From the NCBI GenBank assembly GCA_040219275.1, contig JAVJSU010000023.1:62001-126000 (forward strand): a DNA stretch of 64,000 bases. The letters run 5' to 3'. Below the pieces are notes generated by a model that saw only the letters and a list, made by a program, of their open reading frames with translations, had not been told where the DNA came from and did not search any database. This DNA is from JAVJSU01 sp040219275. GTDB lineage: Bacteria; Chloroflexota; Anaerolineae; Aggregatilineales; Phototrophicaceae. Each line of letters opens with the position of its first letter. Within the stretch, counting starts at the first letter, position 1. The translations under genes and the position numbers were made by a program. Below, piece after piece: positions 26,277 to 34,619 of this stretch.

Positions 26277-27410
26277 ATGCCTTATTCAGAAGTACTCATT
26301 ATTGGTGGCGGCGCATCTGGTCTGACAACAGCAGGTGCGCTTAAGCATTATGGCGTGGAAACAGTCATCCTTGATAAAGATGAGTGCACTGGAGATGTTT
26401 GGCGTGACCGTTACTCTCGGTTACGCCTGCATACCATACGCGGTTTATCCTATCTCGCTTATCACAAGATGTCAGAAGACTTGCCGCGCTATGTGCCGAA
26501 GGATCAATTCGCTGATTATCTGCAAAATTATGCGATTCAATTGCAACTCGATATACGGCATGGTTGTACAGTGACGGCTATCGAGCAAATTGACGATGGC
26601 GAATGGTGTGTACAAACTGAACAGGGCGATGAGTGGCGTGCGAAACACATCATCATTGCGACTGGATTAAACCGGACTCCGCAGATGCCGACGTTTGAAG
26701 GCGCTGACCACTATAAAGGAAACCTCTTCCACTCGATTGCCTATAAAACAGGCATGGATTTTGTGGATAAGCGCGTGCTCGTCATCGGGTCTGGCAATAC
26801 TGGCACAGAAATTTGTGCTGATCTTGTAGAAAATGGCGCGAAAGACGTGCATATTAGCATACGTACGCCACCGTTAATTGTCCCCCGTGATCCGTTTGGT
26901 ATACCCATTCATGTGTGGGGTGTACCGATGTCATTCTTGCCGGCGGGACTTGGAGATCGTATTGCAAGCATTATGGCGCGGATTCAGCTTGGCAATCTTG
27001 CGCGTTATGGGCTGGAAAAGGCGCAATGGGCAATCTTCAAAGATAAACGTATTCCCACAATTGATGTTGGTTTCGTCAAATATTTAAAACGGGGTGATAT
27101 CACCATTCAACCTGATGTAAGCGCATTCACCCCGGACGGCGTTAAATTCAAAGATGGAACACTTGCGTCTTATGATGTTGTGATTGCCGCCACAGGGTAT
27201 CGGAGTGGCTTGCAAAACGTGATTCAACTGCCGGATGTGATTGATGACGATGGCAACTTACTCTTAACATGTGGTGAACCCACGCCTTATGACGGATTGT
27301 GGTTCGTCGGGCTGGTCAATTCACCGGCTGGGATATTGATGGCGGCGCGAATTCAATCACGTAAAGTAGCGAAATATATCGCCGTTGAAATGGGGCGGAT
27401 AATCCAGTAA
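26277..27410 (+). CDS. Flavin-containing monooxygenase-like NAD(P)/FAD oxidoreductase
   Basis: A 377-residue two-dinucleotide-domain flavoprotein. FAD motif VLIIGGGASGLTTAGAL (residues 6-22) and NAD(P) motif VLVIGSGNTGTEICADL (about 170) flank the monooxygenase-type fingerprint YKGNLFHSIAYK, close to the FxGxxxHxxxYK signature; ATGYRSG near the end is the conserved C-terminal ATG motif. It resembles bacterial YUCCA/FMO-type oxygenases; the substrate cannot be inferred. It ends in a gap containing the promoter of the next gene. Confidence 0.85.
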   Translation: MPYSEVLIIGGGASGLTTAGALKHYGVETVILDKDECTGDVWRDRYSRLRLHTIRGLSYLAYHKMSEDLPRYVPKDQFADYLQNYAIQLQLDIRHGCTVTAIEQIDDGEWCVQTEQGDEWRAKHIIIATGLNRTPQMPTFEGADHYKGNLFHSIAYKTGMDFVDKRVLVIGSGNTGTEICADLVENGAKDVHISIRTPPLIVPRDPFGIPIHVWGVPMSFLPAGLGDRIASIMARIQLGNLARYGLEKAQWAIFKDKRIPTIDVGFVKYLKRGDITIQPDVSAFTPDGVKFKDGTLASYDVVIAATGYRSGLQNVIQLPDVIDDDGNLLLTCGEPTPYDGLWFVGLVNSPAGILMAARIQSRKVAKYIAVEMGRIIQ

Positions 27411-27419
27411 TGAGAATTA

Positions 27420-27448
27420 TTGTCGTCCGTCATTTTCAAGTCTATAAT
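27420..27448 (+). promoter_or_regulatory. Sigma70-type promoter of the acyl-CoA dehydrogenase gene
   Basis: TTGTCG (27420-27425), a 17-nt spacer and a perfect TATAAT (27443-27448), about 45 nt upstream of the start codon. Confidence 0.75.
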
Positions 27449-27492
27449 ATAATCTAACGTAAATTTGATTAATTATTGGAGTTTAAAAAATA

Positions 27493-28662
27493 ATGGTTGA
27501 AATGGAAGCAGTACAAAATGGCGTTGGTTTTGGCTTAACCGAAGAGCAACTAATGCTCCAGAAGATGGCGCGTGATTTTACCACCAAAGAAATCATTCCC
27601 GTGGCAGAAGAACACGATGAACACGCTAAATTCCCGACGGAAATCTTCAACAAAGCGCGTGAAGTCGGCTTGACCAACATGAACATCCCGATGGAGTATG
27701 GTGGGGTAGGGGCGACCATTTTTGAGGAATGCCTCGTCGCAGAAGAGATGGGCTTTGGTTGTACTGGCATCAGCACCAGCGTCACCACCAATCACCTCGG
27801 CGCGCTTCCTATTATCCTCGCAGGTAATGAAGCGCAGAAATCCTATTGGTTGGGCGAACGTCTGGGCGATAAAGGCGAGTTGGTATCCTATGGTGTAACG
27901 GAAGCCAATGCCGGTTCAAATGTGGCAGGCATCCAGACTCGCGCTGAGAAAAAAGGCAATAAATGGGTGATTAATGGGTCAAAGACCTTCATCACCAATG
28001 CAAGCCATTCTCAGTTTTATACCGTGTTCGCAAAAACTGACCCCGGTGCCGGTCATCGCGGTATGACCTGCTTCGTGATTGAACGCGATGCGCCGGGTGT
28101 GAGCATCGGCAAGAAATTCAACAAGATCGGGCAGAGAGCTTCTGATACAGCAGAACTGGTCTTTGAAAATGTTGAAGTGTCGGAAGAGCATATGATCGGC
28201 GAAGAGGGACGTGGTTTCTACCTTGCGATGCAGGTCTTCGATCACAGCCGTCCGGGGGTTGCGGCGGGCGCGGTTGGTTTGCAACGGCGTGCGCTGGAAG
28301 AATCAGTGAAATATGCGAAAGAACGTGAAGCCTTCGGTGTGCCGATTTATCAGCATCAGGCAATTGGTCATAAGATCGCTGATATGGCAATTAATTATGA
28401 AGCCTCCCGTTTATTGGTCTGGCAAGCCGCGTGGCAGGTCGATAATCATATCGCTAACCCCAAAGTACCCGCTTACGCAAAAGCGTTTGCGGCGGATATG
28501 GCGACCAAGGCGGCAGTGGATGCTGTACAGGTCTTTGGTGGCTACGGCTACATGAAGGAATATCCCGTAGAAAAACTTCTTCGTGATGTCAAAATCTTCC
28601 AGATTTACGAAGGTACAAGCGAAATTCAGCGTAACATTATCGTGCGTGAATTGTTCCGTTAA
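27493..28662 (+). CDS. Acyl-CoA dehydrogenase
   Basis: A 389-residue flavoenzyme that introduces a trans double bond into acyl-CoA, passing electrons to ETF. Family blocks are LVSYGVTEANAGSNVAGIQT (FAD/substrate site), VINGSKTFITNASHS, AFGVPIYQHQAIGHKIADMA and DAVQVFGGYGYMKEYPVEKLLRDVKIFQIYEGTSEIQ. The Glu of IYEGTSE is at the place of the catalytic base in short/medium-chain enzymes. Substrate chain length is not determinable. TTGGAG precedes the ATG by 11 nt. Monocistronic: own promoter and own terminator. Confidence 0.95.
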   Translation: MVEMEAVQNGVGFGLTEEQLMLQKMARDFTTKEIIPVAEEHDEHAKFPTEIFNKAREVGLTNMNIPMEYGGVGATIFEECLVAEEMGFGCTGISTSVTTNHLGALPIILAGNEAQKSYWLGERLGDKGELVSYGVTEANAGSNVAGIQTRAEKKGNKWVINGSKTFITNASHSQFYTVFAKTDPGAGHRGMTCFVIERDAPGVSIGKKFNKIGQRASDTAELVFENVEVSEEHMIGEEGRGFYLAMQVFDHSRPGVAAGAVGLQRRALEESVKYAKEREAFGVPIYQHQAIGHKIADMAINYEASRLLVWQAAWQVDNHIANPKVPAYAKAFAADMATKAAVDAVQVFGGYGYMKEYPVEKLLRDVKIFQIYEGTSEIQRNIIVRELFR

Positions 28663-28697
28663 TTAAAGCGGTCAATCAAATTACGTCATATTTAAAG

Positions 28698-28740
28698 AAG
28701 GGTGTGCCTCATTGTATTTAAGAGAAAGCACACCCTTTTT
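28698..28740 (+). terminator. Rho-independent terminator after acyl-CoA dehydrogenase
   Basis: Perfect 10-bp stem AAGGGTGTGC/GCACACCCTT (28698-28707 with 28728-28737) with a 20-nt loop, followed by T residues. Confidence 0.9.
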
Positions 28741-28763
28741 GATTCGCATAGGGTGATAATTAA

Positions 28764-28787
28764 TTTTGTAATTATTATGTTACAAAA
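28764..28787. promoter_or_regulatory. Palindromic operator-like site upstream of the FHA-receiver gene
   Basis: TTTTGTAA (28764-28771) and TTACAAAA (28780-28787) are perfect inverted repeats with an 8-nt spacer, in an AT-rich stretch about 105 nt before the gene. The symmetry suits a dimeric DNA-binding regulator; which one is unknown. Confidence 0.45.
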
Positions 28788-28890
28788 GTTATTTATGTCT
28801 TTATCTTAATTAATTATTCATGAAATTCAGGTTTAGAATAAAGAAACGGAGCTTAGAGTATTGATTAGACTTAGATTGTAAGGAATCCAG

Positions 28891-29760
28891 ATGGCAGACT
28901 TAGCCCAATCACAATTGACTACCCGGCATCTAACACCTGAAAATGTTCCACCTGTCGCGCCTAGAGGAACCGGTCCTCTGGACTATTTACTTCCCTGGGT
29001 TATTAAGTTGAGAGTTGTTGGAACCGCCTCAATTATTGAAACTGAAGTGAGCCGTTCCATGTTATTGGGACGCGGTGATGAGAAAAGTGCAAATAAGCCG
29101 GATGTTGATCTAAACTCATTTAACGGTTATCAATTGGGGGTTTCCCGTCAACACGCCATTATTTCTGCGCGTAATAGTCGGATTACGATTCGTGATTTAA
29201 ACAGCGCAAATCATACTTTTCTGAATGGTGGTAAGCTGGAACCCGGTAAAGAATATAAACTACAACATAACGATACTATTCGTTTAGGCAAGCTCGAATT
29301 ACAGTGTCTGTTCGTCGTTATGCCCAGTAGCTATGAAAAGAACGATACGCCATTCAATGAGATTGATCTCAGAGTTATTGGCTCCGGTCAATATGTGCTT
29401 GTCGCAGATGATGATGAAAAGGTTGCGAATACAATTGCATCGGTCATTAAACAATCCGGTTTTGATGTAGGTGTTGCCCATCGTGTTAGTGAAGCGATGA
29501 CCCTGATTGAGCGTCGGATGCCAGATGTCATTATTATGGAATTGCTTCTGCCCGATATGAGCGGGCTAGAAATTCTGGATTTTGCCCGCACGAAACCCGG
29601 TGGCGAGCATGTCCAGTTTGTGGTGGTGACCTCTGCAACGGGGGGCTACCAGATGGGGCAGGCGATTGATGCAGGTGCAGAAGTTTTTATTACGAAGCCT
29701 GTTGGGGTTGATGAGTTATTGATTACGCTATCGAAGTTGATTAAACAGCCACTAAATTAA
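28891..29760 (+). CDS. FHA domain fused to a degenerate response-regulator receiver domain
   Basis: A 289-residue signalling protein with no DNA-binding domain. An FHA domain lies at about residues 55-140 (MLLGRGDE, GVSRQHAIIS, DLNSANHTFLNGG) and a CheY-like receiver at about 168-285 (VADDDEK acidic pocket, VVVTSA, FITKPVG Lys). The phosphoacceptor position reads IIMELLLPDMSG: Glu217 replaces the usual Asp four residues before the Pro. The receiver therefore probably cannot be phosphorylated normally and may be locked in an active-like state. AAGGAATC precedes the ATG. It is transcribed alone, ending at a strong terminator. Confidence 0.9.
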   Translation: MADLAQSQLTTRHLTPENVPPVAPRGTGPLDYLLPWVIKLRVVGTASIIETEVSRSMLLGRGDEKSANKPDVDLNSFNGYQLGVSRQHAIISARNSRITIRDLNSANHTFLNGGKLEPGKEYKLQHNDTIRLGKLELQCLFVVMPSSYEKNDTPFNEIDLRVIGSGQYVLVADDDEKVANTIASVIKQSGFDVGVAHRVSEAMTLIERRMPDVIIMELLLPDMSGLEILDFARTKPGGEHVQFVVVTSATGGYQMGQAIDAGAEVFITKPVGVDELLITLSKLIKQPLN

Positions 29761-29796
29761 CAATTGACCATTGCCAATTTCCCCAACATAATATCC

Positions 29797-29835
29797 AATA
29801 GGCTGGTGTTCTAGACATTAGCCTATTTTTATATT
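29797..29835 (+). terminator. Rho-independent terminator after the FHA-receiver gene
   Basis: A 13-bp stem (29797-29809 with 29815-29827, two G-U pairs) with a 5-nt loop, followed by T-rich sequence. It insulates the ribosomal cluster promoter downstream. Confidence 0.9.
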
Positions 29836-29937
29836 TTTTTTGAGAGATTTAGCAGATTTGTTAAGTAAAAAGTGTCTTGATCCATACAAACTGCCCAAAT
29901 TTCATTGTTAATTCGCTTAAAACCCGTTTGTGTTCCC

Positions 29938-29966
29938 TTGACAGTGCCAAGGACGGATGATACTAT
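29938..29966 (+). promoter_or_regulatory. Strong promoter of the str/ribosomal supercluster
   Basis: Perfect TTGACA (29938-29943), exactly 17 nt, then TACTAT (29961-29966). Transcription would start near 29974, leaving a leader of about 185 nt before rpsL. Confidence 0.85.
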
Positions 29967-29973
29967 AGCTTCC

Positions 29974-30140
29974 ACACTTACGGGCAGTGCACAACCTCAT
30001 TGAAGGCAATGTGTGACTGAATTGAGTGCGATATGGTGATAGCACCGTTTATAGCGGGTTGCTCACCATCGGTAAGGACCTATACGGGCGTTCATTATGT
30101 ACGCCCGTTTGTGTGCCTAATTACAGGCAGTCAGCCCAGT
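29974..30140 (+). other. Structured 5' leader of the rpsL operon
   Basis: The stretch 29836-30159 has no gene; besides the promoter it holds this leader. It can form a hairpin around 30032-30070 (ATGGTGA...AGCA with TGCT.CACCAT, one bulge) and a perfect 8-bp hairpin ACGGGCGT/ACGCCCGT (30084-30091 with 30101-30108), the latter followed only by a weak TTTG. Shape and position suit an autoregulatory ribosomal-protein leader or attenuator; no known family was recognised. Confidence 0.5.
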
Positions 30141-30159
30141 AGTCAATTTGGAGAGATTT

Positions 30160-30579
30160 ATGCCAACCATTAATCAGTTGGTCCGCAAGGGGCGTACAGT
30201 TAAAAAGAAGAAGACCAAAGCTCCTGCGTTACAGTACACGTTAAATGCTTATACCCAAACGCGTACGCGCCGTAAGAAGGGTGCGCCGCAACGTCGTGGT
30301 GTTTGTACACAGGTAAAAACCATGACCCCGAAAAAGCCGAATTCGGCTTTGCGTAAAGTGGCGCGTGTTCGTTTAACCAACGGACTCGAAGTTACCGCTT
30401 ACATTCCGGGTGAAGGTCACACTTTACAGGAGCACAGCGTCGTTTTGGTGCGTGGTGGTCGTGTGAAGGATTTGCCGGGTGTTCGTTACCATATTGTTCG
30501 CGGTACGCTTGATGCTGATGGTGTTAAGAAGCGCGAACAGGGACGTAGTAAGTACGGTGCGAAGCGCCCGAAGAAATAG
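30160..30579 (+). CDS. rpsL: 30S ribosomal protein S12
   Basis: A 139-residue S12, the decoding-centre protein. The start is ATG 30160 (MPTINQLVRKG), preceded by TTGGAGAG; an in-frame TTG four codons earlier is less likely. Conserved TMTPKKPNSALRKVARVRLTNG and EGHTLQEHSVVLVRGGRVKDLPG contain the decoding-site loops, including the Lys positions associated with streptomycin resistance. Compared with the 124-residue E. coli protein there is an insertion of about 15 residues after PAL (roughly residues 26-42, Thr/Arg/Lys-rich). First gene of the supercluster. Confidence 0.98.
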   Translation: MPTINQLVRKGRTVKKKKTKAPALQYTLNAYTQTRTRRKKGAPQRRGVCTQVKTMTPKKPNSALRKVARVRLTNGLEVTAYIPGEGHTLQEHSVVLVRGGRVKDLPGVRYHIVRGTLDADGVKKREQGRSKYGAKRPKK

Positions 30580-30589
30580 GAGTTGAACG

Positions 30590-31057
30590 ATGTCTAGAAG
30601 AAACAGCCCTGCAAAGCGGATCGTTCCGCCCGATAAAAAGTTCAATAATGTTCATGTGACCATGTTCATTAATCGGATGATGCGTGGTGGTAAGAAAAGC
30701 ACCGCTACAGGCATTATGTATGATGCGTTTGACTTAATCGAAGAACGTGCAAAGAAAGACCCCGTGGAAGTGTTTGAACAAGCACTTCGCAACGTGACAC
30801 CCGCAGTTGAGGTTAAACCACGGCGTGTCGGTGGGTCAACATATCAAGTTCCGGTAGAGGTTGCGCCTTCACGCGCGGTTTCATTAGCGATGCGCTGGCT
30901 GTTGCAAAATAGTCGTGGTCGCTCCGGGCGTGGGATGGCGGCTAAATTAGCGAGCGAATTGATGGATGCCGCCGCTGGTCAGGGCGCATCAGTCAAAAGA
31001 AAAGACGATACGCATAGAATGGCAGAAGCGAACAAAGCGTTCGCCCACTTCCGTTAA
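30590..31057 (+). CDS. rpsG: 30S ribosomal protein S7
   Basis: A 155-residue S7, the primary binder that organises the 16S rRNA 3' major domain and contacts E-site tRNA. Typical segments are NVHVTMFINRMMRGGKKSTA, VGGSTYQVPVEV and SRGRSGRGMAAKLASELMDAA, ending in HRMAEANKAFAHFR. AGGAGTTGA lies just before the ATG. The gap to rpsL is 10 nt; fusA follows after 36 nt. Confidence 0.98.
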   Translation: MSRRNSPAKRIVPPDKKFNNVHVTMFINRMMRGGKKSTATGIMYDAFDLIEERAKKDPVEVFEQALRNVTPAVEVKPRRVGGSTYQVPVEVAPSRAVSLAMRWLLQNSRGRSGRGMAAKLASELMDAAAGQGASVKRKDDTHRMAEANKAFAHFR

Positions 31058-31093
31058 TCGCTCAGTATTACGCGAGTATTTCATAGAGCAAAA

Positions 31094-33214
31094 ATGGCAA
31101 AAACGACAAGTAAACTCGATCTCAATAAAGTGCGTAATATCGGCATCATTGCACATATTGATGCTGGTAAAACGACAACCACCGAACGTGTGCTGTACTA
31201 TACCGGTATGATACATCGTATTGGTGAAGTCCATGATGGTGTCGCAACTACTGATTACATGGAACAGGAGCGTGAGCGCGGTATTACCATTACCTCCGCC
31301 GCAGTGACCTGTGCATGGAACGGGCATCAAATTAACATCATTGACACCCCAGGTCACGTTGACTTCACTGCTGAAGTGCAACGTAGTCTGCGCGTGTTGG
31401 ATGGTGGTGTGGTTGTATTCGACGGTGTGGCTGGTGTAGAGCCGCAATCAGAAACAGTTTGGCGGCAAGCAGATCAATATAAAGTACCGCGTATCTGCTT
31501 CGTTAATAAGATGGATCGTACTGGCGCGAACTTTCAACGTACAGTTGATATGATCGTTGATCGTGTGAACGGTAATCCGATTAAAATCCAGATCCCTTAC
31601 GGTGAAGGTGATGACTTTAATGGCATCATTGACCTGTTTGAAATGGAACTGGTGACATATGGTGATGATCTTGGTACTGCCATCGAACGTCATCCTATTC
31701 CTGAGAACTTTAGGGAAGCGGCGGAGACTGAACGCATAGCAATGATCGAAAAAATCGTTGAGAACGATGAGTATCTCACCGAGAAATACCTGATGGAAGA
31801 GGAAATTAACGACGAGGAATTACTCGCCGCTTTACGTGCCGCAACCATCGCTGGTACTGTTCAACCCGTGTTATGTGGTTCTGCATTGAAGAACAAGGGT
31901 GTTCAAATCATGCTTGATCGCGTGGTTGATCTCTTACCTTCACCGCTGGATGTTCCCCCGGTTATGGGTCTTAACCCCCGTACCGAGGAAGAAGAAGTAC
32001 GTCGCCCGGATGATGATGAACCGCTGGCGGCACTCGTTTTCAAACTGGCAAATGACAAGTACGGTACGCTTTCGTTCGTGCGTGTTTACTCTGGCGTATT
32101 GCGTGCAGGTACTACTGTACAAAATACCAGCAAGGGTCAACGTGAACGTATTGGTCGTATTGTGCGTATGTTTGCTGATCGCCGTGAAGATGTTGATGAA
32201 GTTCATGCCGGTGATATTGCCGCTGTGATCGGACTTAAAGAAACTTTCACCGGTGAAACGCTTGCCGCACCCGATGCACCGATTATCTTAGAGAACATTA
32301 CGTTCCCGGATCCGGTGATCGAAGTTGCGGTTGAACCGAACAGTAAAGCCGATCAGGACAAGATGGGTGAAGCATTGCGTAAATTGTCGCAAGAAGACCC
32401 CACCTTTAAAGTCGAAGTTGATGATGCGCTTGGTCAAACAAAGCTCAAGGGTATGGGTGAGCTTCATCTTGAAGTTCTGGTAGATCGTTTGCTTCGTGAG
32501 TACGGCGTTCAGGCAACTGTTGGTCGTCCACGCGTTGCCTATCGTGAAACCATTACCCGTAACAGCCGTGTTGATATGACCTTCAAACGTCAAACAGGCG
32601 GTTCCGGTCAGTTTGCGCGTGTCGTTCTTGAGTTTGAACCGATGACTGATGAAGATCGCAAAACTGCGGCTGAATCCAATAAAGATGGAACAAGTAGTTT
32701 CCTCTTCGTCGATGCGATCAAGGGTGGTGCAATCCCCCGCGAGTTCATCAAGCCGACTGAAAACGGCGTTCGTGAAGCTCTTGGCGGTGGTGTGATCGCC
32801 GGTTATCCGGTGGTTGGTGTGAAGGCAATCCTTGTGGATGGTTCTTCACATGATGTTGACTCTAGTGAAATTGCCTTCAAGATTGCCGGTTCAATGGCAT
32901 TGAAGGAAGGTGTTCAAAAGGGTGGTCCGGCAATTCTTGAGCCTTCGATGAAGGTTGAAGTAGTCGTCCCTGACGATTACACCGGATCCGTGGTTGGTGA
33001 TTTGTCTTCCCGTCGTGGCATTATTCAAGGAATGCAACCGCGCGGTGTGGGTGAGAGTATCATCACTGCCCAATTACCACTTGGTGAAATGTTTGGTTAC
33101 GCAACCAACTTGCGTAACATGACACAGGGTCGTGGTCAATTCACGATGGAATTTGATAAGTATACAATTGCGCCGCAGAGCATCGCTGATGATGTTGTCA
33201 AGGGCAATCGCTAA
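31094..33214 (+). CDS. fusA: Translation elongation factor G
   Basis: A 706-residue GTPase that drives translocation. G-domain motifs are AHIDAGKTTTTERVLYYTG (P-loop), DYMEQERERGITITSAA (switch I), DTPGHVDF (switch II) and NKMDRTGAN. Domain IV shows the VDSSEIAFKIAGSMALKEG region, and the C-terminal domain V has RRGIIQGMQPRG. Full length and all five domains are present. It is in its usual place between rpsG and tuf. Confidence 0.98.
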   Translation: MAKTTSKLDLNKVRNIGIIAHIDAGKTTTTERVLYYTGMIHRIGEVHDGVATTDYMEQERERGITITSAAVTCAWNGHQINIIDTPGHVDFTAEVQRSLRVLDGGVVVFDGVAGVEPQSETVWRQADQYKVPRICFVNKMDRTGANFQRTVDMIVDRVNGNPIKIQIPYGEGDDFNGIIDLFEMELVTYGDDLGTAIERHPIPENFREAAETERIAMIEKIVENDEYLTEKYLMEEEINDEELLAALRAATIAGTVQPVLCGSALKNKGVQIMLDRVVDLLPSPLDVPPVMGLNPRTEEEEVRRPDDDEPLAALVFKLANDKYGTLSFVRVYSGVLRAGTTVQNTSKGQRERIGRIVRMFADRREDVDEVHAGDIAAVIGLKETFTGETLAAPDAPIILENITFPDPVIEVAVEPNSKADQDKMGEALRKLSQEDPTFKVEVDDALGQTKLKGMGELHLEVLVDRLLREYGVQATVGRPRVAYRETITRNSRVDMTFKRQTGGSGQFARVVLEFEPMTDEDRKTAAESNKDGTSSFLFVDAIKGGAIPREFIKPTENGVREALGGGVIAGYPVVGVKAILVDGSSHDVDSSEIAFKIAGSMALKEGVQKGGPAILEPSMKVEVVVPDDYTGSVVGDLSSRRGIIQGMQPRGVGESIITAQLPLGEMFGYATNLRNMTQGRGQFTMEFDKYTIAPQSIADDVVKGNR

Positions 33215-33291
33215 AGCGAAATTGTCCCGGCGTGTATGTAGTACCCAACTAACGTTGAGTGTAAAATTGAGTAAAAAGGACAAAGCAAGAG

Positions 33292-34494
33292 ATGGCTAAA
33301 GCAAAATTTGATCGCAATAAGCCCCATGTTAATATCGGCACCATTGGGCACGTAGATCATGGTAAGACTACACTGACCGCCGCTATCACCAAGGTGCTTT
33401 CGTTGCATGGTCAGGCAAAGAAGCAAAACTATGATGATATTGACAACGCACCGGAAGAAAAGGCGCGTGGTATTACCATCAACATCCGCCATGTTGAATA
33501 TGAAACCACTGCCCGTCACTATGCCCATGTGGACTGCCCTGGTCACCGCGATTATATTAAAAATATGATCACCGGTGCCGCCCAGATGGATGGTGCTATT
33601 CTTGTGGTAAGTGCACCGGATGGTCCGATGCCGCAAACCCGCGAACATGTACTGTTGGCTCGTCAGGTAGAAGTACCGGCAATGGTGATCTTCCTGAACA
33701 AAGTTGACCAGATGGACGACGAAGAACTGCTCGAATTGGTTGAGCTTGAACTTCAGGAACTGCTGGAAAGCTACGAGTTCTCTGCGGATACCCCGATTAT
33801 TCGTGGTTCAGCATTGGCAGTCGTTGAAAGCGCCAGCGAAGACTATGATGCACCGGAATATGCGCCGATTCGTGACCTGATGGACGCGGTTGACGCATGG
33901 ATCCCGACCCCGGAACGTGAGACCGAGAAACCCTTCCTGATGCCTGTTGAAGACGTGTTCTCCATCAAGGGTCGTGGTACAGTGGTGACCGGTCGTGTGG
34001 AACGTGGTGCACTCAAGAAGGGCGAGGAAATTGAAATCGTCGGCTTGAGCGAAGAAAAACCAATGCGTACCATCGTGACTGGTATCGAAATGTTCCACAA
34101 GGAACTTGATGCCGCTGAAGCCGGTGACAACGCTGGTATTCTTCTCCGTGGTGTGACCCGTGAACAGGTTGTTCGCGGTATGGTTCTGGCGAAGCCCGGT
34201 TCCATCACCCCGCACAAGAAATTCAAGTGTGAAGTTTACGTCCTCAAGAAGGACGAAGGTGGTCGTCATAAGGCATTCGTCAGTGGCTACAAGCCGCAAT
34301 TCTACATCCGTACAATGGATGTAACTGGCTCCATCACCCTGCCTGATGGCGTGGAAATGGTGATGCCTGGTGACAACGTGAACCTTGATGTTGAACTTAT
34401 CACCCCCGTTGCGTTGGAAAAAGGTTCCAAGTTCGCAATCCGTGAAGGTGGTTTGACCGTCGGTGCTGGTATCATCACCGAAATCGCCAATTAG
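33292..34494 (+). CDS. tuf: Translation elongation factor Tu
   Basis: A 400-residue GTPase that delivers aminoacyl-tRNA. Motifs: GHVDHGKTTLTAAIT, RGITINIRHVEYET (switch I, with Ile-Arg where most EF-Tu have Thr-Ala/Ser), DCPGHRDYIKNM (Arg in place of the common Ala), NKVDQMDD and GSAL. These variants are shared, to my recollection, by Chloroflexota EF-Tu. Codon use looks highly optimised, as expected. It is the only tuf copy in the window; a hairpin follows it before rpsJ. Confidence 0.98.
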   Translation: MAKAKFDRNKPHVNIGTIGHVDHGKTTLTAAITKVLSLHGQAKKQNYDDIDNAPEEKARGITINIRHVEYETTARHYAHVDCPGHRDYIKNMITGAAQMDGAILVVSAPDGPMPQTREHVLLARQVEVPAMVIFLNKVDQMDDEELLELVELELQELLESYEFSADTPIIRGSALAVVESASEDYDAPEYAPIRDLMDAVDAWIPTPERETEKPFLMPVEDVFSIKGRGTVVTGRVERGALKKGEEIEIVGLSEEKPMRTIVTGIEMFHKELDAAEAGDNAGILLRGVTREQVVRGMVLAKPGSITPHKKFKCEVYVLKKDEGGRHKAFVSGYKPQFYIRTMDVTGSITLPDGVEMVMPGDNVNLDVELITPVALEKGSKFAIREGGLTVGAGIITEIAN

Positions 34495-34521
34495 CATTCA
34501 AGGCTAGCTAACTTCGCTTTT

Positions 34522-34554
34522 TAGATGCCGGGATAGGTTACTCTCCCGGCATCT
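34522..34554 (+). other. Strong hairpin between tuf and rpsJ
   Basis: A perfect 12-bp stem TAGATGCCGGGA/TCCCGGCATCTA (34522-34533 with 34543-34554) and 10-nt loop. No T-run follows, so it is probably an mRNA stability, processing or regulatory hairpin rather than a full terminator. Confidence 0.6.
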
Positions 34555-34619
34555 ACTTCACTGGTAGGGGACGGCTACAACTCTTACAAGAAGGCGGCAA
34601 GCCGCAAGGAACAATAAAT

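Noticed and set aside
33808..34497. 229-codon open frame antisense to tuf
   Set aside because: Mirror of the strongly biased codon use of tuf; His/Thr/Phe-rich with no family features.
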